Shown piece after piece: positions 24,473 through 33,278 of a DNA stretch of 64,000 nt (the stretch's first letter is position 1; every line of letters begins with the position of its first letter). A program made the position numbers and the translations under genes. This stretch comes from Streptomyces sp. SUK 48 (GTDB lineage: Bacteria > Actinomycetota > Actinomycetes > Streptomycetales > Streptomycetaceae): NCBI RefSeq assembly GCF_009650765.1, contig NZ_CP045740.1:4378001-4442000 (forward strand). Reading direction: 5' to 3'. The notes under the pieces were generated by a model, which worked only from the letters and a program-made list of their open reading frames with translations, was not told the DNA's origin and did no database searches.

Positions 24473-26377
24473 GTGACCGGAATCGGTGTGGAAGCGGGCG
24501 CGCAGGCCGCGCGTTCCCGGGCCCTCGCGGTGTTGCGGGTCCGGGGCCGGGCCCTGGGCGTGGCCGTGCTGCCCGCGGCGGCCGAGGTGATCCTGCTGGC
24601 CGGCGCGGCCACGGGCCACCTGGTCGGCCCCGGCTGGGACGCCGCCCGCTGGGCCGTGGGCGCCCTCGCGGTCCTCGTCCTGCTGGCCACCGCCGGCATC
24701 GCCCTGGTCGTCGCCCGGGCCCGCCCCGCCATGACGCCCACGGTGCCGGTCGCCGAGGAGTCCGCCCCCGACCTGTACCGGATGGTGCGCGACCTCGCCG
24801 AGCGGCTGGAGGTCCCGGCGCCCTCCGCCATAGCCCTCACCCCGGACTGCGACAGCTGGCTGGAGGACCGTACACACGCGGCGCACGGCCCGCCCGCCCG
24901 GCCCGGTCCCGGCGAGGCGGACATACCGGGCGAGGGGCGCCGCCCCCGCCGGGCCCCCGTCGCGCCGGTCCTCGTCATCGGCTCCCCGTTCCTGTGGTGG
25001 ATGCGGGTCGGCGAGCTGCGCGCCGTCATCGCCCCGGTCGTCGCCGGTACGGGCCCCTCGGCACAGCCCGACATAGCCGCCGCCCGGCGCTTCGTGCGCG
25101 GCCTGGACGCCACCCTGGCCGTGGCCGCCACGCCGCGGCGGGGCCCGCTGGCCCGCGGGGCGTGCGCGCTTCTCGGCCGGGTGGCCCGGCTGCTGCTTGG
25201 CGCCTGCCGCGAGCACGCCGCGCAGATGGAGCGCGGGGTCGCCGCGGCGGCCGCCGAGCGGGCGCAGACGGTGGACTACGGGCTGCGGATCGTCGCCCAG
25301 GAGCAGGTCGGGCTCGCGTACGCGGGCTGGGACCGGCTGCTGACCCGGGTGGCGCTGCCCGCCTGGCGGATGGGCCGCTGGCCCTCCCGCCTCGACGCGG
25401 GCGTGGTGGCCGCGCTCACCGAGCTGTCCCGGCGCGACCGGCTGGCCGAGGGCTTCACCTCCCGCCTCGGCGAGCGGCCCGCCTGCGATCTGCTGGAGGA
25501 GCCCGGCAGCGTGGACGAGGCCACCTCGCTGCTCGCCGCGCGCCTCTTCCACGGCGGCCCGGCCGGACCCCGCGCCGACTGGGCGCCGGTGGACTGGCAG
25601 TCGTACCCGGAGGAGGTCGTGGACCGCACCTGGCGCGCCGACGCGGCCCGGCTGCACCGCGTCCTGGACTCCCTCGGCACCCGCCCGGCCCGGCACACCG
25701 GAGCCCCCACCCTGGCCCGGATCCTCGACCACCTCACCGAGCCCACGGACCCGGACCCCGTTCCCGGGCCCGCGGACCCCGCGGACGATGCCACCGGGCA
25801 CAACGAGCGCGAGGCCACCGGCGACCCCGGCGGACCGGCGCGGACCGCGCCCGGCACCGCCCTCGTCCCCGCGCACACCGGCGCGGACGCCTTCCCGGAC
25901 CACCCGGCGACCGCCGAGGACCGCGGGGCCGACGAGCACGACGAGCACGACGAAGACGGCGAGGACGAGGACCCCGGCACCGAACGCAGCGCCCTCCTCG
26001 CCGCCGGCCTCAGCGCCGAGGTGGCCCGGGAGGAGAACGCCGTACCGCGCGGCGCCACCGCCGCCGGACAGAGCCCGCCCTGCACCCTGTGGGACGGCGG
26101 CGCGCTGCCGCTGGTCCCCCTCCAGCCCCCGCGTACCGCCCGCGAACTGCTGACCGATCACGTCACGGCGATGGTGTGCTGCGCCGCCGTGGACACCGCG
26201 GGCGCGGTCCCGGCCCTGGACTGGCTGGACGGCCCGTCCCTGCTGCTGCACGGCGAGCGCGCGGCCGACCTGACGCCCCGGGTGCTGAGCCTGATCGAGG
26301 AGGGCGACCCGGGCCCGCTGCGCGACTGGCTGGCCGCCGCGGGGATACGCCCCGAGAAGCCGATACGCCTCGTCTGA
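24473..26377 (+). CDS. Membrane protein with a degenerate M48-peptidase-like region
   Basis: A 634-aa protein. Two N-terminal membrane segments (about residues 28-50 and 60-80) are followed by an M48-like module: LYRMVRDLAERLEVPAPSAI, a VLVIGSPFLWWM strand and VGELRAVIAPVVAGTG (about 178-193). The last aligns with the M48 helix L-x-E-L-x-A-V-x-x-HE-x-x-H but has no HExxH. The C-terminal 350 residues are Ala/Pro/Asp-rich with an acidic low-complexity stretch (about 480-505). I chose GTG 24473. It lies among purine genes in the same direction; function unknown. The pseudo-peptidase reading is an inference from pattern only. Confidence 0.55.
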   Translation: MTGIGVEAGAQAARSRALAVLRVRGRALGVAVLPAAAEVILLAGAATGHLVGPGWDAARWAVGALAVLVLLATAGIALVVARARPAMTPTVPVAEESAPDLYRMVRDLAERLEVPAPSAIALTPDCDSWLEDRTHAAHGPPARPGPGEADIPGEGRRPRRAPVAPVLVIGSPFLWWMRVGELRAVIAPVVAGTGPSAQPDIAAARRFVRGLDATLAVAATPRRGPLARGACALLGRVARLLLGACREHAAQMERGVAAAAAERAQTVDYGLRIVAQEQVGLAYAGWDRLLTRVALPAWRMGRWPSRLDAGVVAALTELSRRDRLAEGFTSRLGERPACDLLEEPGSVDEATSLLAARLFHGGPAGPRADWAPVDWQSYPEEVVDRTWRADAARLHRVLDSLGTRPARHTGAPTLARILDHLTEPTDPDPVPGPADPADDATGHNEREATGDPGGPARTAPGTALVPAHTGADAFPDHPATAEDRGADEHDEHDEDGEDEDPGTERSALLAAGLSAEVAREENAVPRGATAAGQSPPCTLWDGGALPLVPLQPPRTARELLTDHVTAMVCCAAVDTAGAVPALDWLDGPSLLLHGERAADLTPRVLSLIEEGDPGPLRDWLAAAGIRPEKPIRLV

Positions 26378-26461
26378 CCGCCGGGGCACCTCGCCCAACG
26401 GGAGCCTCCGCTTCCACTTCAGGTCAATTCGCAACGAATAGTGACCGAGCCCGTGCGTTAT

Positions 26462-26483
26462 GTGATGTGCTGGAACACATCAC
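26462..26483. promoter_or_regulatory. Candidate operator upstream of the DmfA2-like gene
   Basis: GTGATGTG (26462-26469) and CACATCAC (26476-26483) form a perfect 8+8 inverted repeat with spacer CTGGAA, about 97 bp before the start codon in the local AT-richer intergenic stretch. Confidence 0.5.
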
Positions 26484-26579
26484 GCACCTGGCAAAGGCAT
26501 GCGACATACGACAGCAGGGCCGAGCACCGCGAGCACCGCCCGCCTACAGGCTTCGGGGGGCTCGGGGAGGGGAGCGACC

Positions 26580-28076
26580 ATGGCCTCGGACCACATCCGC
26601 CGCTGGGAGTCCGGAGCGATCGCGCACGCCGTCACCGATCCCTTCGGCCTGGGCCCGGTGCCCTGGCTGCGCGGCAGCGAGACCTACTTCGACGACACCG
26701 GCCACGTGGTGCCCTGGTACGTCGACGCCGTGCCGCAGCAGCACACCCGGGGCGACACGCGCATCCCCGCGCCGCGCACCTCCCCCGGCGGCCCCCGCTC
26801 GGCCGACGACGTGCACCGCCAGATCAAGGGCTTCACCGCCACCGGCGCGGTCGCGCCCGGCGAGGCGATCGACTTCCATGTCACGGTCGACCCGCCGCAG
26901 GAGTTCTCCGTCGACATCTACCGGATCGGCCACTACGCGGGCGACGGCGCCGCCAAGATCACCACCAGCCCCCGGCTGTCCGGCATCGTGCAGTCCCCGC
27001 CGCTGACCGCCGACCGCACCGTCTCCTGCCACCACTGGTGGCTGTCCTGGCGCCTCCAGGTGCCCTCGCACTGGAGCGTCGGCGCCTATGTGGCCGTGCT
27101 GACCACCGCCGACGGCTACCGCTCCCATGTGCCGTTCACGGTCCGCGACGACCGCCCGGCCGATCTGCTCCTGCTGCTGCCCGACGTGACGTGGCAGGCG
27201 TACAACCTGTACCCGGAGGACGGGCACACCGGTGCCAGCCTCTACCACGCCTGGGACGAACAGGGCGCGCTGCTCGGCGAGGCCGACGCGGCGACCACGG
27301 TCTCCTTCGACCGGCCGTACGCGGGCGCGGGCCTGCCGCTGCACGTCGGACACGCCTACGACGTCATCCGCTGGGCCGAGCGCTACGGCTACGACCTCGC
27401 CTACGCCGACGCCCGCGACCTGCACGCCGGCCGGGTGGACCCCACCCGCTACCGGGGCCTGATCTTCCCCGGGCACGACGAGTACTGGACGCTGCCGATG
27501 CGCCGCGCCGCCGAGCGGGCCCGCGACCACGGCACCTCGCTGGTCTTCCTGTCCGCCAACACCATGTACTGGCAGGTCGAGTTGGGGGCCTCGCCGTCCG
27601 GGGCGCCGGACCGGCTGCTGACCTGCCGCAAGCGCAAGGGCCCCGGCAAGCCGGTGCTGTGGCGGGAGGTCGACCGCCCCGAACAGGAGCTGATCGGCAT
27701 CCAGTACGCGGGCCGGGTGCCCGAACCGCGCCCGCTGATCGTGCGCAACGCCGGCCACTGGCTCTGGGAGGCCACCGGGGCGCACGAGGGTGACGAGATC
27801 CCGGGCCTGGTCGCGGGCGAGGCGGACCGGTACTTCCCGCGCACCGCGCTGCCCGCGCACGACGAGCGCATCCTGCTCGCGCACTCCCCCTACACCGACA
27901 CCGGCGGCGCCCTGCGCCACCAGGAGACCTCCCTGTACCGGGCCCCGTCCGGCGCCTGGGTGTTCGCCTCCGGCACCTTCGCCTGGTCCCCGGCCCTGGA
28001 CCGCCCCGGCCATGTGGACCCCCGTATCCAGCGGGCCACGGCCAACCTTCTGGACCGCATCTGCAAACGCGACTGA
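26580..28076 (+). CDS. N,N-dimethylformamidase large-subunit-like protein
   Basis: A 498-aa protein, starting at ATG 26580 after GGGGAGGGGAG. The N-terminal part is beta-rich (DFHVTVDPPQEFSVDIYRIG), followed by a flavodoxin/amidotransferase-like module: LLLLLPDVTWQAYN, YDVIRWAERYGYDLAY, GLIFPGHDEYWTLPMRRA (about 297-314) and LVFLSANTMYW (about 321-331). This order matches the DmfA2 (N,N-dimethylformamidase beta-subunit) C-terminal domain family. Real dimethylformamidases need a small subunit, which is absent here, so the substrate is open. There is no signal peptide. It lies between a membrane protein gene and purC in the same direction. Confidence 0.65.
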   Translation: MASDHIRRWESGAIAHAVTDPFGLGPVPWLRGSETYFDDTGHVVPWYVDAVPQQHTRGDTRIPAPRTSPGGPRSADDVHRQIKGFTATGAVAPGEAIDFHVTVDPPQEFSVDIYRIGHYAGDGAAKITTSPRLSGIVQSPPLTADRTVSCHHWWLSWRLQVPSHWSVGAYVAVLTTADGYRSHVPFTVRDDRPADLLLLLPDVTWQAYNLYPEDGHTGASLYHAWDEQGALLGEADAATTVSFDRPYAGAGLPLHVGHAYDVIRWAERYGYDLAYADARDLHAGRVDPTRYRGLIFPGHDEYWTLPMRRAAERARDHGTSLVFLSANTMYWQVELGASPSGAPDRLLTCRKRKGPGKPVLWREVDRPEQELIGIQYAGRVPEPRPLIVRNAGHWLWEATGAHEGDEIPGLVAGEADRYFPRTALPAHDERILLAHSPYTDTGGALRHQETSLYRAPSGAWVFASGTFAWSPALDRPGHVDPRIQRATANLLDRICKRD

Positions 28077-28168
28077 GCCGCTCCCCGGTCCCGGGCGACC
28101 CCTGGCCGAAAGCGGCCTCCCGCATAAGGGAGAATCGAGGCAGTTGGACAGAACCACGGGGAGGAACC

Positions 28169-29068
28169 GTGTCCGGATTCGTAGAAAAGCCCGAGCCGAT
28201 CCAGGTTCCGGGCCTGGTGCACCTGCACACCGGAAAGGTGCGGGACCTGTACCGGAACGAGGCGGGCGACCTCGTGATGGTCGCCAGCGACCGCATGTCG
28301 GCCTACGACTGGGTGCTCCCCACGGAGATCCCCGACAAGGGCCGCGTCCTCACCCGGCTCTCCCTGTGGTGGTTCGACCAGCTGCGCGACCTCGCCCCGA
28401 ACCATGTGATCTCCGAGGAGCTGCCCGCCGGCGCCCCCGCCGACTGGGCGGGCCGGACTCTGGTCTGCACGTCGCTGAAGATGGTCCCGGTCGAGTGCGT
28501 GGCCCGCGGCTACCTCACCGGCTCGGGTCTCGCGGAGTACGAGGAGTCCCGGACCGTGTGCGGCCTCGCGCTGCCCGAGGGCCTCGTCGACGGCTCCGAG
28601 CTGCCCGCCCCGATCTTCACCCCGGCCACCAAGGCCGAGGTCGGCGAGCACGACGAGAACGTCTCGTACGAGGAGGTCGCCCGTCAGGTCGGCGCCGAGA
28701 CCGCAGCCCAGCTGCGCCAGGCCACCCTCGCCGTCTACTCCCGGGCCCGCGACATCGCCCGCGAGCGGGGCATCGTGCTCGCGGACACCAAGTTCGAGTT
28801 CGGCTTCGACGGGGACACGCTCGTCCTCGCCGACGAGGTGCTCACCCCGGACTCGTCCCGCTTCTGGCCGGCCGACCAGTGGCAGCCGGGCCGGGCGCAG
28901 CCGTCGTACGACAAGCAGTTCGTGCGCGACTGGCTGACCTCCGCGGAGTCCGGCTGGGACCGTCGCAGCGAGCAGCCCCCGCCGCCGCTGCCGCAGCGGG
29001 TCGTGGACGCCACCCGCGCCAAGTACCTGGAGGCGTACGAGCGTCTGACCGGCACCAGATGGTCCTAG
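28169..29068 (+). CDS. purC: SAICAR synthetase
   Basis: A 299-aa enzyme that couples aspartate to CAIR with ATP, purine step eight in the non-mammalian pathway. HTGKVRDLY, MVASDRMSAYDWVLP, VECVARGYLTGSG (about 109-121) and ADTKFEFGFD (about 208-217) are the family blocks. The start is GTG 28169 behind GGGGAGG. Length and termini agree with bacterial PurC. It ends before a 13-bp-stem terminator and a tRNA-Gly gene. Confidence 0.97.
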   Translation: MSGFVEKPEPIQVPGLVHLHTGKVRDLYRNEAGDLVMVASDRMSAYDWVLPTEIPDKGRVLTRLSLWWFDQLRDLAPNHVISEELPAGAPADWAGRTLVCTSLKMVPVECVARGYLTGSGLAEYEESRTVCGLALPEGLVDGSELPAPIFTPATKAEVGEHDENVSYEEVARQVGAETAAQLRQATLAVYSRARDIARERGIVLADTKFEFGFDGDTLVLADEVLTPDSSRFWPADQWQPGRAQPSYDKQFVRDWLTSAESGWDRRSEQPPPPLPQRVVDATRAKYLEAYERLTGTRWS

Positions 29069-29078
29069 GCACACGAAG

Positions 29079-29107
29079 AAGACCCCGGTCCGATGGACCG
29101 GGGTCTT
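29079..29107 (+). terminator. Terminator between purC and tRNA-Gly
   Basis: AAGACCCCGGTCC (29079-29091) pairs with GGACCGGGGTCTT (29095-29107) around GAT, followed by TCT. It can serve both strands. Confidence 0.85.
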
Positions 29108-29111
29108 TCTC

Positions 29112-29187
29112 TGGAGCGGACGACGAGGCTCGAACTCGCGACCTCAACCTTGGCAAGGTTGCGCTCTACCAACTGAGCTACGTCCGC
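29112..29187 (-). tRNA. tRNA-Gly (anticodon GCC), copy 1
   Basis: Acceptor GCGGACG/CGTCCGC; the anticodon stem CAACC/GGTTG encloses TTGCCAA, giving GCC; CCA is encoded. The sequence is identical to the copy at 33049-33124. Confidence 0.95.
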
Positions 29188-29210
29188 AGTGCGCCGTGGC
29201 GCGAGAGCTA

Positions 29211-29825
29211 CTATACCCAACCTCGCTCGCGGGCGAGACGCACCGCCGCATGCCGGTTCTCGGCGCCCAGCTTGGTGACGGCCGAGGAGAGGTAGTTGCG
29301 CACGGTCCCGGGGGACAGCGCGGCCCGCTCGGCGATCTCCGCGACCGGCGCCCCGTCGGCGGCCAGCTCCAGCACCTCCGCCTCCCGCGCGGTCAGCGGC
29401 GAGTCCCCGGCGGAGATCGCGTCGGCGGCCAATTCCGGGTCCACATAACGGTTTCCGGCGTGCACGGTCCGGATGATCTCGGCGAGCCGCCGGGCGCTGA
29501 CGGTCTTCGGCACGAACCCGCGCACCCCCGCCGCGAGGGCCCGCTTCAGATGCCCGGGCCGCCCGTGCCCGGTGACGATCAGCACCTGGCAGCCGGGCAG
29601 TTCGGCGCGCAGCGATGTGGCGACCTTCACACCGTCCGCGCCCGGCATCTGGAGGTCCAGCACCGCCACATCGGGGGTGTGCGCCCGCGCCATCGCCAGC
29701 GCCTCGGGCCCGGTGGCCGCCTCGGCGACCACCAGCAGATCGTCCTCGAGGGAGAGCAGGGCGGCCAGCGCGCCCCGGATCAGATGCTCGTCGTCGGCGA
29801 GCAGCAGCCGTACCGGATCACTCAT
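29211..29825 (-). CDS. NarL/LuxR-type response regulator
   Basis: A 204-aa protein. The receiver domain has the acidic pair DDE (about 11-13), phospho-acceptor Asp in VAVLDLQMPG (about 57) and Lys in FVPKTVS (about 107). The C-terminal LuxR HTH is LTAREAEVLELAADG...VAEIAERAALSPGTVRNYLS. It is coupled to the sensor kinase (4-bp ATGA overlap). It probably controls the ABC exporter genes at the start of the same operon through the palindrome near 32956. Confidence 0.9.
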   Translation of the reverse strand: MSDPVRLLLADDEHLIRGALAALLSLEDDLLVVAEAATGPEALAMARAHTPDVAVLDLQMPGADGVKVATSLRAELPGCQVLIVTGHGRPGHLKRALAAGVRGFVPKTVSARRLAEIIRTVHAGNRYVDPELAADAISAGDSPLTAREAEVLELAADGAPVAEIAERAALSPGTVRNYLSSAVTKLGAENRHAAVRLARERGWV

Positions 29826-31099
29826 GACGTGAGGTCACTCGCTTCCCGCGCCGTTCGCGGCGCCCCGTCCGGCAAGGGCACCTCGGCCACCAGCCGGAAC
29901 CCGTCCTCACCCGCGGCATCGGCCGCCAGTGTCCCGCCCACCGCCGCGAGACGCTCCCGCAGCCCGGCGAGCCCCGATCCGCCGCTCGTGGGCGTCGCGG
30001 CGGCCCGCACCCCGTCGTTCTCCACCGTCAGCACCACCACTCCCTCCCGTACCGCCAGCCCCACCGCACACCGCCGCGCGTCCCCGTGCCGCAGCACATT
30101 GGTGGTGGCCTCCCGCACCACCCAGCCGAGCGCCGACTGCACCTCGGCGGGCAGCCCGCCCGGCTCCGCGCGCACCTCGCAGCCGATTCCGGCCGCCTCC
30201 AACACGCCTTGCGCGCCCGCGAGTTCGGTACGCAGATCGGCCTCCCGGTAGCCGCGTACGACGGCCCGCACCTCCCGCTGCGACTCCTGCGCGATCCGCT
30301 GCACCTCGATCATCTGCTCCACCGCCTCCGGCCGCCCCCGCCGGGCCAGTTGGACGGCCAGTTCGCTCTTGAGGGAGATCACGGAGAGGTTCCGCCCGAG
30401 GACGTCGTGCAGATCGCGCCCGAACCGCAGCCGCTCCTCGGCCACCGCGAGCCGCGCCTGGATCTCCCGGCCGCGCTCGGCCTCCCAGAGCACCGCGAGG
30501 GTCCAGGCACCGCAGCGGGCGGCCAGCAGGGTGAAGCCGGTGGCGAACGTGACGGCCAGCGCGGTCGCCACCGCACCGAGGCCGCTGGGACGGGCGAGCA
30601 GCAGGACGACCACGAGCAGCGCGGTCAGGGCGGCGGACCGGCGCAGGAACACCGCCATGGGGACGGTGAGCGCGTAGGTCATCCCGAAGGACACCAGCAC
30701 CGCGCTGAGCATCATCCGGCTGGTGGGCCCGTTCATCCTGCCGAGCGCGACGAGGGTCACGAGCAGGGCCAGGGCCAGGGCGAGCAGCAGGGCCGCGCCG
30801 CGGTGGGCGCGCGCGGGCAGGTCGGACCGGCCGAGGTAGTGGTCGAGCGCGGGGCGCGTGAGCCGGGAGGCGACCAGGCACTGGAGCAGGCCGACGGCGA
30901 TCAGCAGGCCGCCGAGCGCGAGGGCTCCGGGGTGCCGGTGGAGGCCGACCGTGATCGGGGGCAGCATCCAGCTCAGCGGGAACAACCAGAGGGTGGCCTT
31001 CCAGGTGACCACGCTCTGGAATTCGACCCGCTCCGCCTTGCTCCGCTCGCCCCAGTACCGCCGCTGCCAGCCCCGCATCCGCCCCAGCACGCGCCGCAC
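29822..31099 (-). CDS. Sensor histidine kinase (HisKA_3 type)
   Basis: A 425-aa membrane kinase. I chose GTG 31099, six bases after AGGA and eight bases past the permease stop; the frame extends upstream into the permease gene. About six membrane segments fill residues 40-205. The phospho-acceptor His lies in RFGRDLHDVLGRNLSV (about 226), and the ATP-binding N box is VVREATTNVLRHG (about 322); a G box GSGLAGLRERL follows. It resembles DesK/LiaS-like kinases that sense the membrane or cell-wall drugs and pair with NarL regulators. Signal unknown. Confidence 0.88.
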   Translation of the reverse strand: MRRVLGRMRGWQRRYWGERSKAERVEFQSVVTWKATLWLFPLSWMLPPITVGLHRHPGALALGGLLIAVGLLQCLVASRLTRPALDHYLGRSDLPARAHRGAALLLALALALLVTLVALGRMNGPTSRMMLSAVLVSFGMTYALTVPMAVFLRRSAALTALLVVVLLLARPSGLGAVATALAVTFATGFTLLAARCGAWTLAVLWEAERGREIQARLAVAEERLRFGRDLHDVLGRNLSVISLKSELAVQLARRGRPEAVEQMIEVQRIAQESQREVRAVVRGYREADLRTELAGAQGVLEAAGIGCEVRAEPGGLPAEVQSALGWVVREATTNVLRHGDARRCAVGLAVREGVVVLTVENDGVRAAATPTSGGSGLAGLRERLAAVGGTLAADAAGEDGFRLVAEVPLPDGAPRTAREASDLTS

Positions 31100-31107
31100 C
31101 CCCGTCC

Positions 31108-31887
31108 TCAGCGCCGCGGTTCCCAGCGGAACCACCGTCGTACAGCAAACACCGCCACCACGGTCCAGGCCAGTGCGGTGGCCAGGGCGGCCAGGGCCCC
31201 CGGGCCGCTCGACCGTCCGGTCCAGCCCGCTTCGACGAGCCGGATCGCCGGGGACAGCGGGAGCAGCGCGCAGAGGGACGCGATCCGGTCGGGCAGGGCC
31301 GCGGCGGGGATGGTGATCCCGGAGCCGAGCATGGACACGAGGAGCAGGGGCAGCGCGGTCACCTGGGCGCTCTCGGTGGTCCTGGTGAAGGACGCGGTGA
31401 CGGCGGCGAGCGCGGCGCTCACCACGAGGCCGGACAGCAGCCCCGGCAGGATCAGCCAGGGTGCCTTCGGCGGTCCGGTGTGCAGCAGCAGGGCGCAGCC
31501 GACGGACAGCACCAGGACCTGGGCGAGGCCGAGCCCGACGGCGGGCAGGGCGGTGCCGGTGAGGATCTCGGCGTCGGAGAGCTCGCCGGTGCGCAGCCGC
31601 TTGAGGACGAGTTCCTCGCGGCGGGCGACGAACGCGCCGACCAGCGCGGTGTAGACGGCGAAGAGGAAGGAGAAGCCGATGGCGGCCGTCAGCATCGCGA
31701 TGCCGACGTTCACCCCGTGCGCCTTCACATCGAGCCGGTCGTACGCCCCGCGCACGGTGAACGGCAGCGCGAGCGGTACCAGCAGCGCGGTGACCACGGC
31801 CCCCCGGTTCCGCCCGAGCAGCGCCAGCTCGGCCCGCCCGAGCGCCGCCAACCGCCGCCGGGCCGCCGGCCGTACGACTCCGCTCAT
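31108..31887 (-). CDS. ABC-2 type transporter permease
   Basis: A 259-aa protein with about six hydrophobic segments. The start ATG 31887 has GGAGG seven bases upstream. The order (N-terminal cytoplasmic helix, LLVPLALPFTVRG, then a polytopic ABC2_membrane region ending near FAVRRWFRWEPRR) is that of DrrB-like exporters. It forms the membrane half of an exporter with the ATPase encoded upstream; the sensor kinase gene follows after eight bases. Confidence 0.85.
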   Translation of the reverse strand: MSGVVRPAARRRLAALGRAELALLGRNRGAVVTALLVPLALPFTVRGAYDRLDVKAHGVNVGIAMLTAAIGFSFLFAVYTALVGAFVARREELVLKRLRTGELSDAEILTGTALPAVGLGLAQVLVLSVGCALLLHTGPPKAPWLILPGLLSGLVVSAALAAVTASFTRTTESAQVTALPLLLVSMLGSGITIPAAALPDRIASLCALLPLSPAIRLVEAGWTGRSSGPGALAALATALAWTVVAVFAVRRWFRWEPRR

Positions 31888-31934
31888 GCCGCTTCCTCCC
31901 CCGCTCGGGTACGTCCGTCCGGCTGCCGCCCCGC

Positions 31935-32897
31935 TCATGCCGCCACCCCCTGGCCGAAGCCGCCGTCGTGCCCGGCGATCCCCAGGAACGCCTCCTCCAG
32001 GGAGGCCGAGCGCACGTCGAGGGCGGCCAGGCACAGGCCGGTGCGGTCGGCCCAGGCGAGGACGCCGGCGGCGGTGCGCTGGGGGTCGGTGGTGTGCAGC
32101 CGTACGGTCCGGCCCTCGTGCTCGTGGCCGCAGACGCCGAGGCCGGCCAGTGGGGGCAGATCGCCGAGGTGATAGCCCTCGGGCAGCTGGAAGGACATCC
32201 GGCCGGGGCGGCCCGCGGTGACCTCGGCCGGGGTGCCCGCCGCGGCGATGCGGCCCGCGTGCAGGATGGCGAGCCGGTCGGCCAGGCCCTCGGCCTCCTC
32301 CAGATAGTGCGTGGTGAGCAGCACGGTCGTCCCGGCGTCCCGCAGCGCGCGCACCAACTCCCAGGTGTCCCGGCGGCCTTCGGCGTCCAGGCCGGTCGTC
32401 GGCTCGTCCAGGAAGAGCACCTCGGGGTCGCCGAGCAGGGCGAGCGCGAGGTCGAGCCGGCGCCGTTCGCCGCCGGACAGCTGCTTGACCCGTACCGCGT
32501 GCCGGTCCCCGAGGCCCACCCGCGCCAGCACCTCCTTCGGGGGCCGGGCGCCGCTGGTGCAGCCCGCCCACATCCGCGCGGTCTCCGCGACGGTCAGCTC
32601 CGCGGGGAAGCCGCCCTCCTGGAGCATCACGCCGGTGCGGGGGCGTACGGCGGTCCGTTCCCGGTAGGGATCGTGGCCGAGGACCCTGATCTCGCCGCGG
32701 GTCGGCGCGGCGAGCCCCTCCAGGAGTTCCACGGTGGAGGTCTTGCCCGCGCCATTGGTGCCCAGCAGCGCGAAGATCTCCCCGCGCGCCACGGAGAAGC
32801 TGATTCCGCGTACGGCCTCGAATCCGCCGGATCCGCCGCCGTAGACACGGGTGAGGCCGGTGACCTCGATCACCCGATCGTGTCCGTCGATGTCCAT
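31935..32897 (-). CDS. ABC transporter ATP-binding protein (DrrA-like)
   Basis: A 320-aa protein. Walker A is LLGTNGAGKTSTV (about 44-56), the signature LSGGERRRLDLA (about 140-151) and Walker B VLFLDEPTTGLD (about 160-171), with the H-loop LLTTHYLEEAE. The extra C-terminal roughly 90 residues (ending SLEEAFLGIAG) are typical of DrrA-type drug or lipid exporters. It is the first gene of a four-gene exporter/two-component operon, so the cassette probably regulates its own resistance function. Confidence 0.92.
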   Translation of the reverse strand: MDIDGHDRVIEVTGLTRVYGGGSGGFEAVRGISFSVARGEIFALLGTNGAGKTSTVELLEGLAAPTRGEIRVLGHDPYRERTAVRPRTGVMLQEGGFPAELTVAETARMWAGCTSGARPPKEVLARVGLGDRHAVRVKQLSGGERRRLDLALALLGDPEVLFLDEPTTGLDAEGRRDTWELVRALRDAGTTVLLTTHYLEEAEGLADRLAILHAGRIAAAGTPAEVTAGRPGRMSFQLPEGYHLGDLPPLAGLGVCGHEHEGRTVRLHTTDPQRTAAGVLAWADRTGLCLAALDVRSASLEEAFLGIAGHDGGFGQGVAA

Positions 32898-32940
32898 GCC
32901 CTCAGCGTCCCGGCGCCCGGGGACGGCCGGCAGTGCGCGG

Positions 32941-32967
32941 TGTCATCGGCCGGCATGACAAATGTCA
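32941..32967. promoter_or_regulatory. Candidate response-regulator site upstream of the exporter operon
   Basis: TGTCAT (32941) with ATGACA (32955) and the overlapping 12-bp palindrome TGACA-AA-TGTCA (32956-32967) lie 44-70 bp upstream of the ATPase start codon. NarL-family regulators often bind such TGACAT-like dyads; the link is inference. Confidence 0.5.
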
Positions 32968-33014
32968 GCGGAGATCCGGAAGTCGCTTCGGGGAGAACAC
33001 GCGGGAGGGCACGA

Positions 33015-33045
33015 AAAAGCCCCGGTCGCGAAGACCGGGGCTTTT
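33015..33045. terminator. Bidirectional terminator by tRNA-Gly copy 2
   Basis: AAAAGCCCCGGTC (33015-33027) pairs with GACCGGGGCTTTT (33033-33045) around GCGAA, with A- and T-tracts on both sides. Confidence 0.85.
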
Positions 33046-33048
33046 CTC

Positions 33049-33124
33049 TGGAGCGGACGACGAGGCTCGAACTCGCGACCTCAACCTTGGCAAGGTTGCG
33101 CTCTACCAACTGAGCTACGTCCGC
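33049..33124 (-). tRNA. tRNA-Gly (anticodon GCC), copy 2
   Basis: Identical in sequence, CCA and flanking TCTC to the gene at 29112-29187. The two copies bracket the exporter/two-component operon. Confidence 0.95.
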
Positions 33125-33206
33125 ACTGCCCCCGACCGGCTCCCACCGATCGGTGCGAGCACCAGCCTACCTGATCCACAAGAGTGGTCGGGACGGCCGA
33201 TGCCAG

Positions 33207-33278
33207 AGCGGGTGACAGGAATCGCACACTGCGCCTTCCCCCTGGAAGGGGGATGTTCTACTACTGAACTACACCCGC
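33207..33278 (-). tRNA. tRNA-Gly (anticodon TCC)
   Basis: A 72-nt gene. The anticodon stem TCCCC/GGGGA encloses CTTCCAG, giving TCC. Acceptor GCGGGTG/CACCCGC; CCA is not encoded. It lies 82 bp from the GCC copy. Confidence 0.9.
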
